Both the position numbers and the translations under genes were made by a program. A stretch of 10,960 nucleotides of DNA from an uncultured Collinsella sp. (GTDB lineage Bacteria; Actinomycetota; Coriobacteriia; Coriobacteriales; Coriobacteriaceae), in contig CALKBB010000168.1 in NCBI GenBank assembly GCA_937989795.1, positions 1 through 10,960 of the forward strand. Direction: 5' to 3'. The notes beneath the pieces are model-generated. The model was given only the letters and a program-made list of their open reading frames with translations. It had not been told where the DNA came from and made no database searches. Of this stretch, positions 1 through 6,774 are shown piece after piece. The first letter of the stretch is position 1; every line of letters begins with the position of its first letter.

Positions 1-92
1 GCCGCATTGTAGAGGAGGGTCCGGCCGAGCAGGTTATCGATCATCCGCGTGAGCAACGTACCCGTGAGTTCTTGAGCCGTATCGAGGGTTAG
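1..92 (+). CDS. Amino-acid ABC transporter ATP-binding protein, C-terminal fragment
   Basis: The reading frame starting at base 3 is open from the window edge to a TAG at 90-92 and encodes the last 29 residues of a protein. They contain IVEEGPAEQVIDHP followed by RTREFLSRIEG. This is the typical tail of the polar amino-acid uptake ATPases (GlnQ/HisP type), where an 'EEG.P..i...P...Rt..FL.ri' stretch follows the H-loop region. By family knowledge the protein hydrolyses ATP at the cytoplasmic face to drive amino-acid import with a permease and a binding protein. None of the Walker or signature motifs lie in the window, so the substrate class rests only on the tail. A terminator follows directly, so this is the last gene of its operon. 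Confidence 0.75.
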   Translation, partial: RIVEEGPAEQVIDHPREQRTREFLSRIEG

Positions 93-113
93 GCTCATCT
101 ATGTATTGAGAAG

Positions 114-152
114 AAGCCGCCGCAGGTCTTATGGTCTGCGGCGGCTTTTATT
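114..152 (+). terminator. Rho-independent terminator after the ABC ATPase gene
   Basis: A perfect 12-bp stem pairs 114-125 (AAGCCGCCGCAG) with 136-147 around a 10-base loop. It is followed by TTTTATTTG. It lies 22 bases after the ATPase stop codon, so it ends the upstream operon and insulates the EF-G-like gene. Confidence 0.9.
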
Positions 153-186
153 TGTATCGATGGGGTTTAATAATCGCCTGGCATAC

Positions 187-215
187 TTGCTCTGTCCTCT
201 CGCCGCCTGTATTCA
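187..215 (+). promoter_or_regulatory. Candidate promoter for the EF-G-like gene
   Basis: A TTGCTC hexamer (187-192) is separated by 17 bases from TATTCA (210-215). Both match the sigma-70 type consensus moderately. The pair sits between the upstream terminator and the start at 390, and would give a leader of roughly 170 bases. No convincing leader structure or leader ORF was seen in 220-377. The call is weak because it rests on motif matching only. Confidence 0.3.
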
Positions 216-389
216 TACGTGCGCCGAAAGGTGTGCATGGACGGTCGCCCGTGAGGGTAGGGTGGTGGCATAGGACATTTGGAGGGTGAGTCGGCTCGGC
301 TGCCGACCATGCTGCTCCCGGGATGGCACCGACCGCGAACTCTCCCCGTTGGCGTCGCGTATTGCGCGCGGCCCTGCAAGGAGGTCATC

Positions 390-2465
390 ATGGGTGCTCC
401 CAAGACCGGTAACGTAAGGAACGTGGTGCTCGTAGGCCAAGGCGGGGTGGGCAAGACTTCACTCGCCGAGGCCATGCTCCACCTTTCCGGCAAGACCGCC
501 CGCCTGGGCGGCCACGACGGCACCAAGCCTACGCTCGACTATGACCCTGAAGAGGTCAAGCGTTCATTCTCCATCTCGACGACCATCGCGCCGATCGACT
601 GGAAGGGCGCGCGCATCAATGTGCTCGATGCCCCGTGCTACCCCGATTTTATCGGCGACGCCTTTGCCGCGATGAGCGTCTGCGAGACGGCTCTGTTTGT
701 GGTCGACGCCGAGGCCGGCCCGCAGCCTACGACGGTTAAGCTCTGGTATGCCGCCGAGGACCTGCGCCTGGCGCGTGCGGTGTTCGTAAACCGTCTGTCG
801 CGCTCCGAGGCCAGCTTTGCGACCACGATGGACCTGCTGCAGGAGCGCTTTGGCACGCGCCTGGGCGCCGTGACCCTTCCCTGGGGCGAGGGCGAGGACT
901 TTGACGGCATCATCGACCTGGTGCGCATGAAGGCGCGCCATTGCAACGGCACCGAAGCCGTTGAGTCGGAGATTCCCGAGGAGTATCGTGCCCAGGCCGA
1001 GGAGGCCCATGACCATCTATGCGAGTTGGTGGCCGAGGCCGACGATGAGCTGATGATGAAGTACCTGGAAGGCGAGGAGACGCTGACGCAGGAGGAGCTT
1101 GAAGGCCTGCTGTCGAAGGCGATTGCCGAGCGCATCTTTGTGCCGGTCTTTGCGGGCGATTGCATTAAGGAGCAGGGCGTCAACTCGCTGATGGACGACA
1201 TCGCGACGTACTTCCCGGCGCCGACCGACTACGGCGAGATGCCGCTTATCGACGGCGATTCGCTCAAGATTTCGAGCGACGATGACCGTCCGGTGGCGTT
1301 TGTGTTTAAGACCCTGGCCGATCCGCAGCAGGGTCGCATCAGCTTTATCAAGGTGCTGACGGGTACGCTTGAGCCGGGTCTTGAGCTGATCAACGCGCGC
1401 ACGCGCAAGGGCGACCGTCTGGCCCACCTGTATGTGATGTGCGGCCGCGACATGACCGAGGTCGGTCACGCCTATGCCGGCGACATTATCGTGGCACCCA
1501 AGCTGGCTGCCGAAACGGGCGATACGCTCTCGATTACCGGCAAGGTCGAGGCTGCGGCGTTTAAGTTCCCCAACTCGCAGTACCGCATTGCCATCGAGGC
1601 CGAGAATCGCGGCGACGAAGAGAAGCTCTACACGTTTATCGAGAAGGCCTGCAAGGCCGATCCGACCATGAGCATCGACCGCGACGAGGAGACCGGCCAG
1701 ACCATTATCTCCGCCGTTGGTGAGGCGCAGGTTTCGGTGCTGCTCAACCGTCTGGAGGACCGCACCAAGGTCGTTGCCAAGAGCGTGCCGATCCGCATCC
1801 CGTATCGCGAGACCATCCGCCGCACGGCGAGCGCACAGGGCCGCCATAAGAAGCAGACCGGTGGTGCCGGTCAGTATGGCGACTGCTGGCTGCGCGTTGA
1901 GCCGCTCATTGGGCCCGACGGCACGAGCGACGGCTATGAGTTTGTAGACGAGGTCGTGGGCGGCCGCATCCCGCGCTCGCTGATCCCCGCCGTGGACAAG
2001 GGCGTTCAGGAGACTATGAAGGACGGCATCATTGCCGGCTACCCGCTTACGGGCATTCGCGTGGCTGTGTACGACGGCTCGTATCACAGCGTCGACTCCA
2101 ACGAGATGGCGTTCCGCGCGGCGGCTCGCATCGGCCTGCGCAAGGCATGTGCCGATGCCGACCCGGTGGTGCTGGAGCCCATCGAGGAAATCACGGTGAC
2201 TATCCCCGAGAGCTACGCCGGCGCCGTGATGGGCGACATCTCGGCCTCACGTGGTCGCGTGACGGGCATGGAGACCGATGAGCGCGGCGACACCGTGGTC
2301 ATCGCCCAGGCGCCGCTGGCCGAGCTGACGGATTACTCGACGCGCCTGCGCTCTATCACGCGCGGCACGGGCGACTTTACCATGAAGCCCGCGGGCTATG
2401 AGCAGGTGCCTTATGACGTTCAGGCCAAGCTAGTCGAGCGCTATGAGGAGGGCCGCGCCAAGTAG
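390..2465 (+). CDS. Elongation factor G-like translational GTPase (EF-G2/FusA2 type)
   Basis: The protein has 691 residues, the length of an EF-G. I chose ATG 390 because a strong RBS (AAGGAGG, 378-384) stands just upstream and the family N-terminus begins there. An in-frame ATG at 279 would add 37 residues unlike any EF-G. Domain order: G domain (about 8-275) with an intact P-loop GQGGVGKT at 16-23; domain II (about 300-385); domain III (about 395-465); domain IV (about 466-590) with the tip stretch GRHKKQTGGAGQYG at 484-497; domain V (about 595-670) with MGDISASRGRVTGME at 614-628. The DPEEVKR...SI switch segment (52-62) is typical of the actinobacterial EF-G2 branch rather than the main translocase. 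Oddly, G3 reads DAPC (80-83), G4 reads NRLS (134-137) and G5 reads GDC (256-258), all departing from DTPG, NKxD and SA. It probably acts on the ribosome, but its exact job is unknown. It is a single-gene unit between two terminators. Confidence 0.9.
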   Translation: MGAPKTGNVRNVVLVGQGGVGKTSLAEAMLHLSGKTARLGGHDGTKPTLDYDPEEVKRSFSISTTIAPIDWKGARINVLDAPCYPDFIGDAFAAMSVCETALFVVDAEAGPQPTTVKLWYAAEDLRLARAVFVNRLSRSEASFATTMDLLQERFGTRLGAVTLPWGEGEDFDGIIDLVRMKARHCNGTEAVESEIPEEYRAQAEEAHDHLCELVAEADDELMMKYLEGEETLTQEELEGLLSKAIAERIFVPVFAGDCIKEQGVNSLMDDIATYFPAPTDYGEMPLIDGDSLKISSDDDRPVAFVFKTLADPQQGRISFIKVLTGTLEPGLELINARTRKGDRLAHLYVMCGRDMTEVGHAYAGDIIVAPKLAAETGDTLSITGKVEAAAFKFPNSQYRIAIEAENRGDEEKLYTFIEKACKADPTMSIDRDEETGQTIISAVGEAQVSVLLNRLEDRTKVVAKSVPIRIPYRETIRRTASAQGRHKKQTGGAGQYGDCWLRVEPLIGPDGTSDGYEFVDEVVGGRIPRSLIPAVDKGVQETMKDGIIAGYPLTGIRVAVYDGSYHSVDSNEMAFRAAARIGLRKACADADPVVLEPIEEITVTIPESYAGAVMGDISASRGRVTGMETDERGDTVVIAQAPLAELTDYSTRLRSITRGTGDFTMKPAGYEQVPYDVQAKLVERYEEGRAK

Positions 2466-2499
2466 CGTGGGGCGTTGCCTGCAACATACATGCCGATGC

Positions 2500-2535
2500 A
2501 AGGGCCGCTCTGGGCAATCCGGGGCGGCCCTTTTT
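2500..2535 (+). terminator. Rho-independent terminator after the EF-G-like gene
   Basis: A GC-rich stem pairs AAGGGCCGC (2500-2508) with GCGGCCCTT (2524-2532); G-U pairs can extend it inward. A run of five T begins at 2531. It sits 35 bases after the stop codon at 2465. The convergent nuclease gene (stop at 2593) has no clear terminator of its own, so this hairpin may also stop transcription from that side, although the T-tract in that direction is poor. Confidence 0.85.
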
Positions 2536-2592
2536 GATCCCTTGGGGACGGAGGAAAACGGATCATGTTAGGTTTGGGCAGCTTCGCCGGCC

Positions 2593-3576
2593 CTAGTCTC
2601 CGGATGCCTGGTTGCGGCCGGTGGCATAGTCGATCTGCACATGCGGCTGCAGGTTGTAGCAATATACGTGGAAACAGAGGGTCTTGCCGTGGTCCTCGAC
2701 CGATTGCGCCTCAAGGCGCACGCCGCGGCAGACAAGCTCCTCTTCGTTATACATGGGCGTGACGCGGTAGAGCACGTGGTTGCCCGTGTCGTGGATGTAG
2801 TCGAGGATCTGCTCTTCAAACGGTAGCATGCCTGTCTCGTTGAGATAACGCGTGCCGGTGAGAAGATTCTTGCGGTTGGCGTTTTCGCCGCAGAGCGACC
2901 AGGCGATAAGGTGGCAGCGGTTGTAGAGGCTCTGGCCCGGAATAAAGTCGTAGCGTTGCTGGTGCCATCCGGCGGGATGGATACGCGAGATATCGCCGCG
3001 CTCGCCTTGACCGAGCGATTCGGGGCCTACGCAGGCGAGCGCTTTGCGGGTGCGGCCCAAGCTATCGAGTTTGGAGAACTTCTTAAAGCAGTCCTCTTCT
3101 GTGGCGCGCTTGTATTCATCGAGCGTGAATGATGGCGTGCCAAGTGGGTGCGTGCTATCGGCGCGCAGGGCAACATAGGGGTTACCGGCGTAGTCGGGAA
3201 TACTGCTGAGGTAAACGCCGCGTGCGCGGTCGAGATCGGGGTTTTCGACCTCGTCGATGGGGGTGGCGGCACTGTCCGCGGAGGCGTCGTCACCGGTGTC
3301 GGTCGCGGCGGAATCGGAGTCATCGCCAGCGTCCTGGCTATTTTGAGAGTCCGAGGAGCCCGCTGTTCCCGATTCGAGCCGGGCAACCAGGTCTGCCTCG
3401 TCGTCGGTGCGGCTGGGACTCTCGTTTTGTTTTTCGGCCAGAGACGCCGCCTGCTCATCGCTTTGCGGCGATAACAACTTGGGCGCTCCGTCGAGCGACC
3501 CTGTGAACAGCGCAAACCCCAGCACCACGGCGGTGCCGATGGAAAGTACTTGCTTGTAGGCGGACTTGCGCGACAT
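2593..3576 (-). CDS. Membrane-anchored or secreted DNA/RNA non-specific endonuclease (NRCH motif)
   Basis: The protein has 327 residues. Residues 1-8 are basic and a hydrophobic segment at about 10-26 reads as a signal anchor or signal peptide with no obvious cleavage box. Residues about 36-115 form a low-complexity linker rich in Asp, Ser, Ala and Gln. The C-terminal part (about 116-320) matches the DNA-entry/EndA-like nuclease family (Endonuclease_NS_2 type), with LYNRCHLIAWSL at 217-228 carrying the probable catalytic His222, then NRKNLLTGTRYLN (234-246) and the terminal IDYATG. By family knowledge such enzymes cut DNA and RNA with a divalent metal outside the cell, for nutrient use, competence or escape from DNA traps. 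Which role applies here is unknown; no competence genes are in the window. The start ATG (3574-3576) has an AGGAG RBS (3582-3586, minus strand) at good spacing. The gene appears monocistronic. Confidence 0.85.
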   Translation of the reverse strand: MSRKSAYKQVLSIGTAVVLGFALFTGSLDGAPKLLSPQSDEQAASLAEKQNESPSRTDDEADLVARLESGTAGSSDSQNSQDAGDDSDSAATDTGDDASADSAATPIDEVENPDLDRARGVYLSSIPDYAGNPYVALRADSTHPLGTPSFTLDEYKRATEEDCFKKFSKLDSLGRTRKALACVGPESLGQGERGDISRIHPAGWHQQRYDFIPGQSLYNRCHLIAWSLCGENANRKNLLTGTRYLNETGMLPFEEQILDYIHDTGNHVLYRVTPMYNEEELVCRGVRLEAQSVEDHGKTLCFHVYCYNLQPHVQIDYATGRNQASGD

Positions 3577-3730
3577 GGAGGCTCCTGGATGGACGGTTGG
3601 GAATCTACCAGTCTAGCAGGAGCCGTCAGGGGCCGTTCTGTCGAACAAATACTCAAGATTTGGGATAGACGCTACTGATTCATTTGCCTCATATGGAGCT
3701 GCGGTGGTTGTGTATGTGGGGCTATTTTGC

Positions 3731-3781
3731 GTTTCCCCAGATAAAACCCGCCAAAATAAACCTGTCCCTTATTGGCAGGTT
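3731..3781 (-). repeat. 51-bp hairpin repeat, copy 1 (inverted relative to copy 2)
   Basis: This 51-base stretch matches the reverse complement of 6775-6825 at 46 of 51 positions with no gaps. It holds a hairpin: arm AACCCGCCAA (3745-3754) pairs with TTGGCAGGTT (3772-3781) with one C-A mismatch, around the loop AATAAACCTGTCCCTTA. On the minus strand the stem is followed by TTATC, so it may also act as a weak terminator for the larE-like gene, whose TAA stop (3780-3782) overlaps the repeat edge. REP-like identity is inferred. Confidence 0.75.
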
Positions 3782-4658
3782 ACTGATTCATGGCACCGTG
3801 AATGTAGGGGGTGACCTCGGGGGAGATATGGTCGCAGCCCAGCTCGCGCAGCGCGGACTCGATGGCGGCGGGCAGCGGGGTTTTGCCCTCGGCGTCAACG
3901 GCGTTGCCACCGAGGGTAGCAATCTTGGCGACATCTGCGGGTGCGGCCTCGATATGCATGCAGCCGCCGATCAAGCGCGCGCGTACCTGTGCCAGATCAA
4001 GATCGTGCAGGTAATCCTCGCAGGCGCGGATTAAATCGACCTTCTCGCGCGTAAGCTCCTCGCCCGTGGGGACGCGGGTGGCAAGACATGCTCCCGCCGG
4101 CAGGTTCCAAACGGGATAGCCCCATGCGCGCAGCAGCTCGCGCTCTTCGTCCTTGGTAAAGCCGACCTCCATGAGAGGGGAGCGTACGCCGAGCTCTTTT
4201 GCCGCACGCATGCCGGGGCGGTAGTCACCGCGATCGCTTGCATTGCTGCCATCGATGACGGTGGGAAAGCCGAGCGACTTGGCGTGGCTGACGATGGCGG
4301 TAAAGCCGGCGTGCTTGCAGTGGTAGCAGCGATTAGCATCGTTGCAGGCTACTTGGGGGAGCTGCAGCTGATCCACCGAAAGATTGAGCACGGGGAGTTT
4401 AAAATGCGGTCCTTCATTGGCTTGTCCATCAACGGACCGCTCAAACGAAGCCTGCTCGGGCGTGCCGATGAGCGGCGTGGTGAGATGGACGAGGAGGGTA
4501 TTGGTAGGCATGATGCGGGCGCATACGGCGGCCAAAAAGCTGCTGTCAACGCCGCCGGAAAACCCGATAGCCACGCGCCCGTATGCCAAAAGCAGCTGTT
4601 CGAGCGCCGATAGCTTGTCTTGAAGCTCCTCTGCGGGTGCCGTGGTGTCTAAAATCAT
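3780..4658 (-). CDS. larE: LarE-like ATP-dependent sulfur transferase (PP-loop ATPase)
   Basis: The protein has 292 residues, close to the usual LarE length. A PP-loop SGGVDSS lies at 34-40, so ATP is expected to adenylate a substrate carboxylate. LPAGACLATRVPTG at 187-199 matches the LarE segment that carries the sacrificial cysteine (Cys191 here). A CYHC pair at 111-114 supplies two further cysteines. By family knowledge LarE gives sulfur to pyridinium-dicarboxylate mononucleotide to build the nickel-pincer cofactor of lactate racemase. Single-cysteine forms sacrifice that residue, whereas cysteine-triad forms can bind a [4Fe-4S] cluster that may carry the sulfur. This protein has the triad pattern. 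No larA, larB or larC lies in the window, so the cofactor role is not confirmed by context. The start ATG has an AAGGAT RBS (4665-4670, minus strand). It is divergent from the HAD gene. Confidence 0.85.
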   Translation of the reverse strand: MILDTTAPAEELQDKLSALEQLLLAYGRVAIGFSGGVDSSFLAAVCARIMPTNTLLVHLTTPLIGTPEQASFERSVDGQANEGPHFKLPVLNLSVDQLQLPQVACNDANRCYHCKHAGFTAIVSHAKSLGFPTVIDGSNASDRGDYRPGMRAAKELGVRSPLMEVGFTKDEERELLRAWGYPVWNLPAGACLATRVPTGEELTREKVDLIRACEDYLHDLDLAQVRARLIGGCMHIEAAPADVAKIATLGGNAVDAEGKTPLPAAIESALRELGCDHISPEVTPYIHGAMNQ

Positions 4659-4751
4659 GAAACGATCCTTATCGTTGAGTACTCGATTGAAAACTATAAT
4701 CCTAATGCGTTACTTGCCATAAGACTTCTATCTGTGTAACGAAAGTGCAAT

Positions 4752-4781
4752 ATGGTATATACGTTATATACAAGTTGTCAA
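4752..4781 (-). promoter_or_regulatory. Probable promoter of the larE-like gene
   Basis: Read on the minus strand, a consensus TTGACA (-35, 4776-4781) is followed after 18 bases by TACCAT (-10, 4752-4757). TATACC at 16-base spacing is an alternative. The leader to the start at 4658 would be about 85-90 bases. A palindrome overlaps the spacer and the -10 element (see the separate entry). Confidence 0.5.
4755..4771. promoter_or_regulatory. Palindromic operator candidate between larE-like and HAD genes
   Basis: GTATATA (4755-4761) and TATATAC (4765-4771) form a perfect 7-bp inverted repeat with a 3-base centre. It sits in the 173-base divergent intergenic region and covers the spacer and -10 edge of the larE-side promoter, a classic position for repressor binding. 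AT-rich palindromes can arise by chance in promoters, and the regulator is unknown. No clear plus-strand promoter for the HAD gene could be assigned. Confidence 0.4.
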
Positions 4782-4831
4782 ATGCGGTAGAGTTGCGGCA
4801 ATGCGACAGCGAGAGTCGATGGGGGACCGAT

Positions 4832-5482
4832 ATGATCAAGGCTGTTATTTTTGACATGGATGGAACGCTGGTCGATACCGAGCGTTTGGGGATTAGGGCC
4901 TGGAAGGCAGGCGCCGCTGAGCTGGGGCTCGCGATTGATGAAGCGCTGATCCATCAGTTTATCGGTCGCACGCTACCCGATGTCATGAACATCCTCGATA
5001 AGCATTACGGCAGCCACGAGACCGCCGAGGCGATCTATGTCCGCCACAAGGAGATTCGCGACGAGATGGTCAAGACCGATCTGGAGCTTAAGGCCGGCGC
5101 TGCCGAGTGCATAGACGAGCTGTTGGCTGCGGGCTATCACGTAGGCCTTGCAACGTCATCGCGCCATGTTACGGCCGAGCGCAACCTTAAAGCATTCGGT
5201 CTTTTTGACAAGTTTGAAACGGTAACGTGTGGCGAGGACGTCGTGCATGGCAAGCCCGACCCCGAGATGTATCTGCTCGCCTGCGAGCGTGCGGGCTTTG
5301 CCCCCGAGGAGTGCGCCGTGGTCGAGGATTCGCGCAATGGTTGCGTCTCGGGCATCACGGCCGGCTGCCACGTCTTTGCCGTCCCCGATATTGTGCCGCT
5401 GCCGCAGGACGTGGTGGATGGCTGCGAGGCCGTGCTCGATACGTTGTTCGATCTGGCGGCGGCGGTCAAGGCCGTGCGCTAG
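4832..5482 (+). CDS. HAD-superfamily hydrolase (beta-phosphoglucomutase-like, subfamily IA)
   Basis: The protein has 216 residues, typical of the family. I chose ATG 4832 because the DxD motif follows directly (IKAVIFDMDGTLVDTE) and a GGGGGA RBS lies at about 4820-4825. An in-frame ATG at 4745 would add 29 residues and place the start inside the promoter region. Motif I is D8-M-D10-G-T with the nucleophile Asp8 and acid/base Asp10. A helical cap domain spans about 17-85. Motif II is Ser109 in LATSS, motif III is Lys141 in HGKPDPEMY, and motif IV is Glu165-Asp166 in VVEDS. All catalytic residues are present. Proteins of this type are sugar-phosphate phosphatases or phosphomutases in the cytoplasm; the substrate cannot be read from sequence. 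It lies between the divergent larE-like gene and the convergent lacI-type gene, and no sugar-pathway partner is adjacent. Confidence 0.88.
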   Translation: MIKAVIFDMDGTLVDTERLGIRAWKAGAAELGLAIDEALIHQFIGRTLPDVMNILDKHYGSHETAEAIYVRHKEIRDEMVKTDLELKAGAAECIDELLAAGYHVGLATSSRHVTAERNLKAFGLFDKFETVTCGEDVVHGKPDPEMYLLACERAGFAPEECAVVEDSRNGCVSGITAGCHVFAVPDIVPLPQDVVDGCEAVLDTLFDLAAAVKAVR

Positions 5483-5529
5483 ACAATTGCGGCGTTGAAA
5501 CGAGCAATTGCTTACGTTTGCGCTTAAAC

Positions 5530-5561
5530 AAAAGGGGTCCGGCAATGGTCGGGCCTCTTTT
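5530..5561. terminator. Bidirectional terminator between HAD and LacI-family genes
   Basis: AAAAGGGGTCCGG (5530-5542) pairs with TCGGGCCTCTTTT (5549-5561), using three G-U pairs, around the loop CAATGG. The A-rich start and T-rich end let it serve both the HAD gene (+) and the lacI-type gene (-), which converge here. A separate small hairpin without a T-tract (CAATTGC 5484-5490 with GCAATTG 5504-5510) stands just after the HAD stop codon. Confidence 0.8.
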
Positions 5562-5595
5562 GCTTGAGCGGCGACTTAGCATACTTGCGGGCGTG

Positions 5596-6708
5596 CTATA
5601 GATACGCACCGAGGTTGATGGCCGTGGCGTCGGTCTGGCTGCTTGCCTGGGTGCTGGCGCGTTCCAGCAGGAACGGACGTACCAGTTCTTGGCGGTTGAT
5701 GTCCTCGGCGGCGGTGACTGCGGTGACGGTGCGCGCTGTAGAGCCGACGCGGATATGCTTGGTCTTTGCTGGGGCCTTGTTCTCGATTTGCTCCATGAGC
5801 AATTGAACGCCCTTGCGGCCAATCTCGTAGCCCGGGGGCGCTACCGTAGTGAGCGGGACCGATCCGCTCCAAGCGAGCGGGTTGCCGTCGCATCCGGCCA
5901 CGCGTACTTGCCCGGGGACAGAGATGCCCTTGTCGACCAGTGCCGAAACGACGCCCGAGGCCAACACATCGGTCAGGCCGACGACAAAATCGGGGCGCTC
6001 GTCGGAAGAGCGCTCGGCAATCTGCGCGCCGATGCTGTAGCCGTCGACTGCGGTATTCCACTCTCCGGCGTCAATGACCTCAATTTTGATATCGGGATGC
6101 AGGGCGAGGGCCTTGTGAATGCCAAGCACGCGCAGGGTGAGCTGCATGAATGCCGCTCTTCCCACAACGGTGATATGGTGTGCGCCGCGGGCGATGGCGA
6201 GTTCGGCAATGATGCGACCCTGGGCCTCATTGTCGGCCGATACGTAGTAGCCGGGCTCGGAGCAATGGATGTCCAGATGGACGATCGGCACGGGCATCTT
6301 GGCCATGGCGGGGTGCCAATCGGGGGATGCCATGGGCTGAACCATGACGCCGGACATCTGCGTGCCCATAAAATAGCGCAGGTAATGGTCCTCGAGAATG
6401 TCGTCGTTATCGGCGTTGGCGATGAGCAAGTCGTAGCCGTGCTTGCGGGCCTCGTTGTGGGCACCGCTGGCGATTTGGAGCGAAAAGCCGTGATCGAGAC
6501 GGGGGAGCACCAGGCCAAAGGACTTGGTGGCGCCGCCCGCGAGCTGACGGGCGCTTTGGTTGGGCAGGTAGCCAAGGCGATTGATGGTCTCGTTGATGAG
6601 TTTGAGAGTCTCGGGGCGCAGCTTTTCGGGATGGTTGAGCGCGTTGGAAACCGTGCCCAGCGAGACTCCTGCCTCGCGCGCGACATCGCTGATTTTTACC
6701 TTTGCCAT
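5596..6708 (-). CDS. LacI-family transcriptional regulator
   Basis: The protein has 370 residues from the ATG at 6706-6708. That start is preceded by an AAAGGGA RBS and gives the canonical LacI N-terminus MAKVKISDVAREAGVSLGTV. A longer in-frame version to 6774 would run through the promoter. Residues about 5-25 form the helix-turn-helix and RLGYLPNQSARQLAGG (44-59) holds the hinge helix. Residues about 62-335 form the periplasmic-binding-protein-like effector domain, with GLVLPRLDHGF, SADNEAQGR (157-165) and GCDGNPLAWSGSVPLTTVAPPG (272-293) in their family positions. The tail after about 345 is Ser/Thr/Ala-rich and longer than usual. It should be a DNA-binding repressor that responds to a sugar-like ligand. 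No sugar transporter or hydrolase is adjacent, so its targets are probably elsewhere, apart from itself. It is transcribed away from glmS. Confidence 0.92.
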   Translation of the reverse strand: MAKVKISDVAREAGVSLGTVSNALNHPEKLRPETLKLINETINRLGYLPNQSARQLAGGATKSFGLVLPRLDHGFSLQIASGAHNEARKHGYDLLIANADNDDILEDHYLRYFMGTQMSGVMVQPMASPDWHPAMAKMPVPIVHLDIHCSEPGYYVSADNEAQGRIIAELAIARGAHHITVVGRAAFMQLTLRVLGIHKALALHPDIKIEVIDAGEWNTAVDGYSIGAQIAERSSDERPDFVVGLTDVLASGVVSALVDKGISVPGQVRVAGCDGNPLAWSGSVPLTTVAPPGYEIGRKGVQLLMEQIENKAPAKTKHIRVGSTARTVTAVTAAEDINRQELVRPFLLERASTQASSQTDATAINLGAYL

Positions 6709-6718
6709 AGCGGTCCCT

Positions 6719-6732
6719 TTGATGCGTTTCAA
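6719..6732. promoter_or_regulatory. Candidate LacI-type operator in front of the lacI-family gene
   Basis: On the minus strand the sequence reads TTGAAACGCATCAA: a CG-centred imperfect palindrome whose outer TTGA/TCAA arms match exactly. CG-centred 14-mers are the usual operator shape for this family. It lies between the -10 element and the RBS, a position that would allow autorepression. The inner bases are not symmetric, so this is only a candidate. Confidence 0.35.
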
Positions 6733-6743
6733 GTACGAGTCAG

Positions 6744-6774
6744 ATTGTAGCATCGCCCGTTTCCAGGGTGTCAA
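6744..6774 (-). promoter_or_regulatory. Promoter of the lacI-family gene
   Basis: On the minus strand a perfect TTGACA (6769-6774) and TACAAT (6744-6749) are separated by 19 bases. A TGC directly before TACAAT makes an extended -10, which compensates for the long spacer. The -35 box overlaps the adjacent hairpin repeat arm by two bases. Confidence 0.6.

Noticed and set aside
279..389. N-terminal extension of the EF-G-like protein from ATG 279
   Set aside because: The 37 added residues do not resemble EF-G, and a strong RBS precedes ATG 390.
3630..3660. SOS/LexA box upstream of the nuclease gene (GTTCTGTCGAAC at about 3634-3645)
   Set aside because: The half-sites are in the reverse order of the GAAC-N4-GTTC actinobacterial/Firmicutes box, so it does not match LexA.
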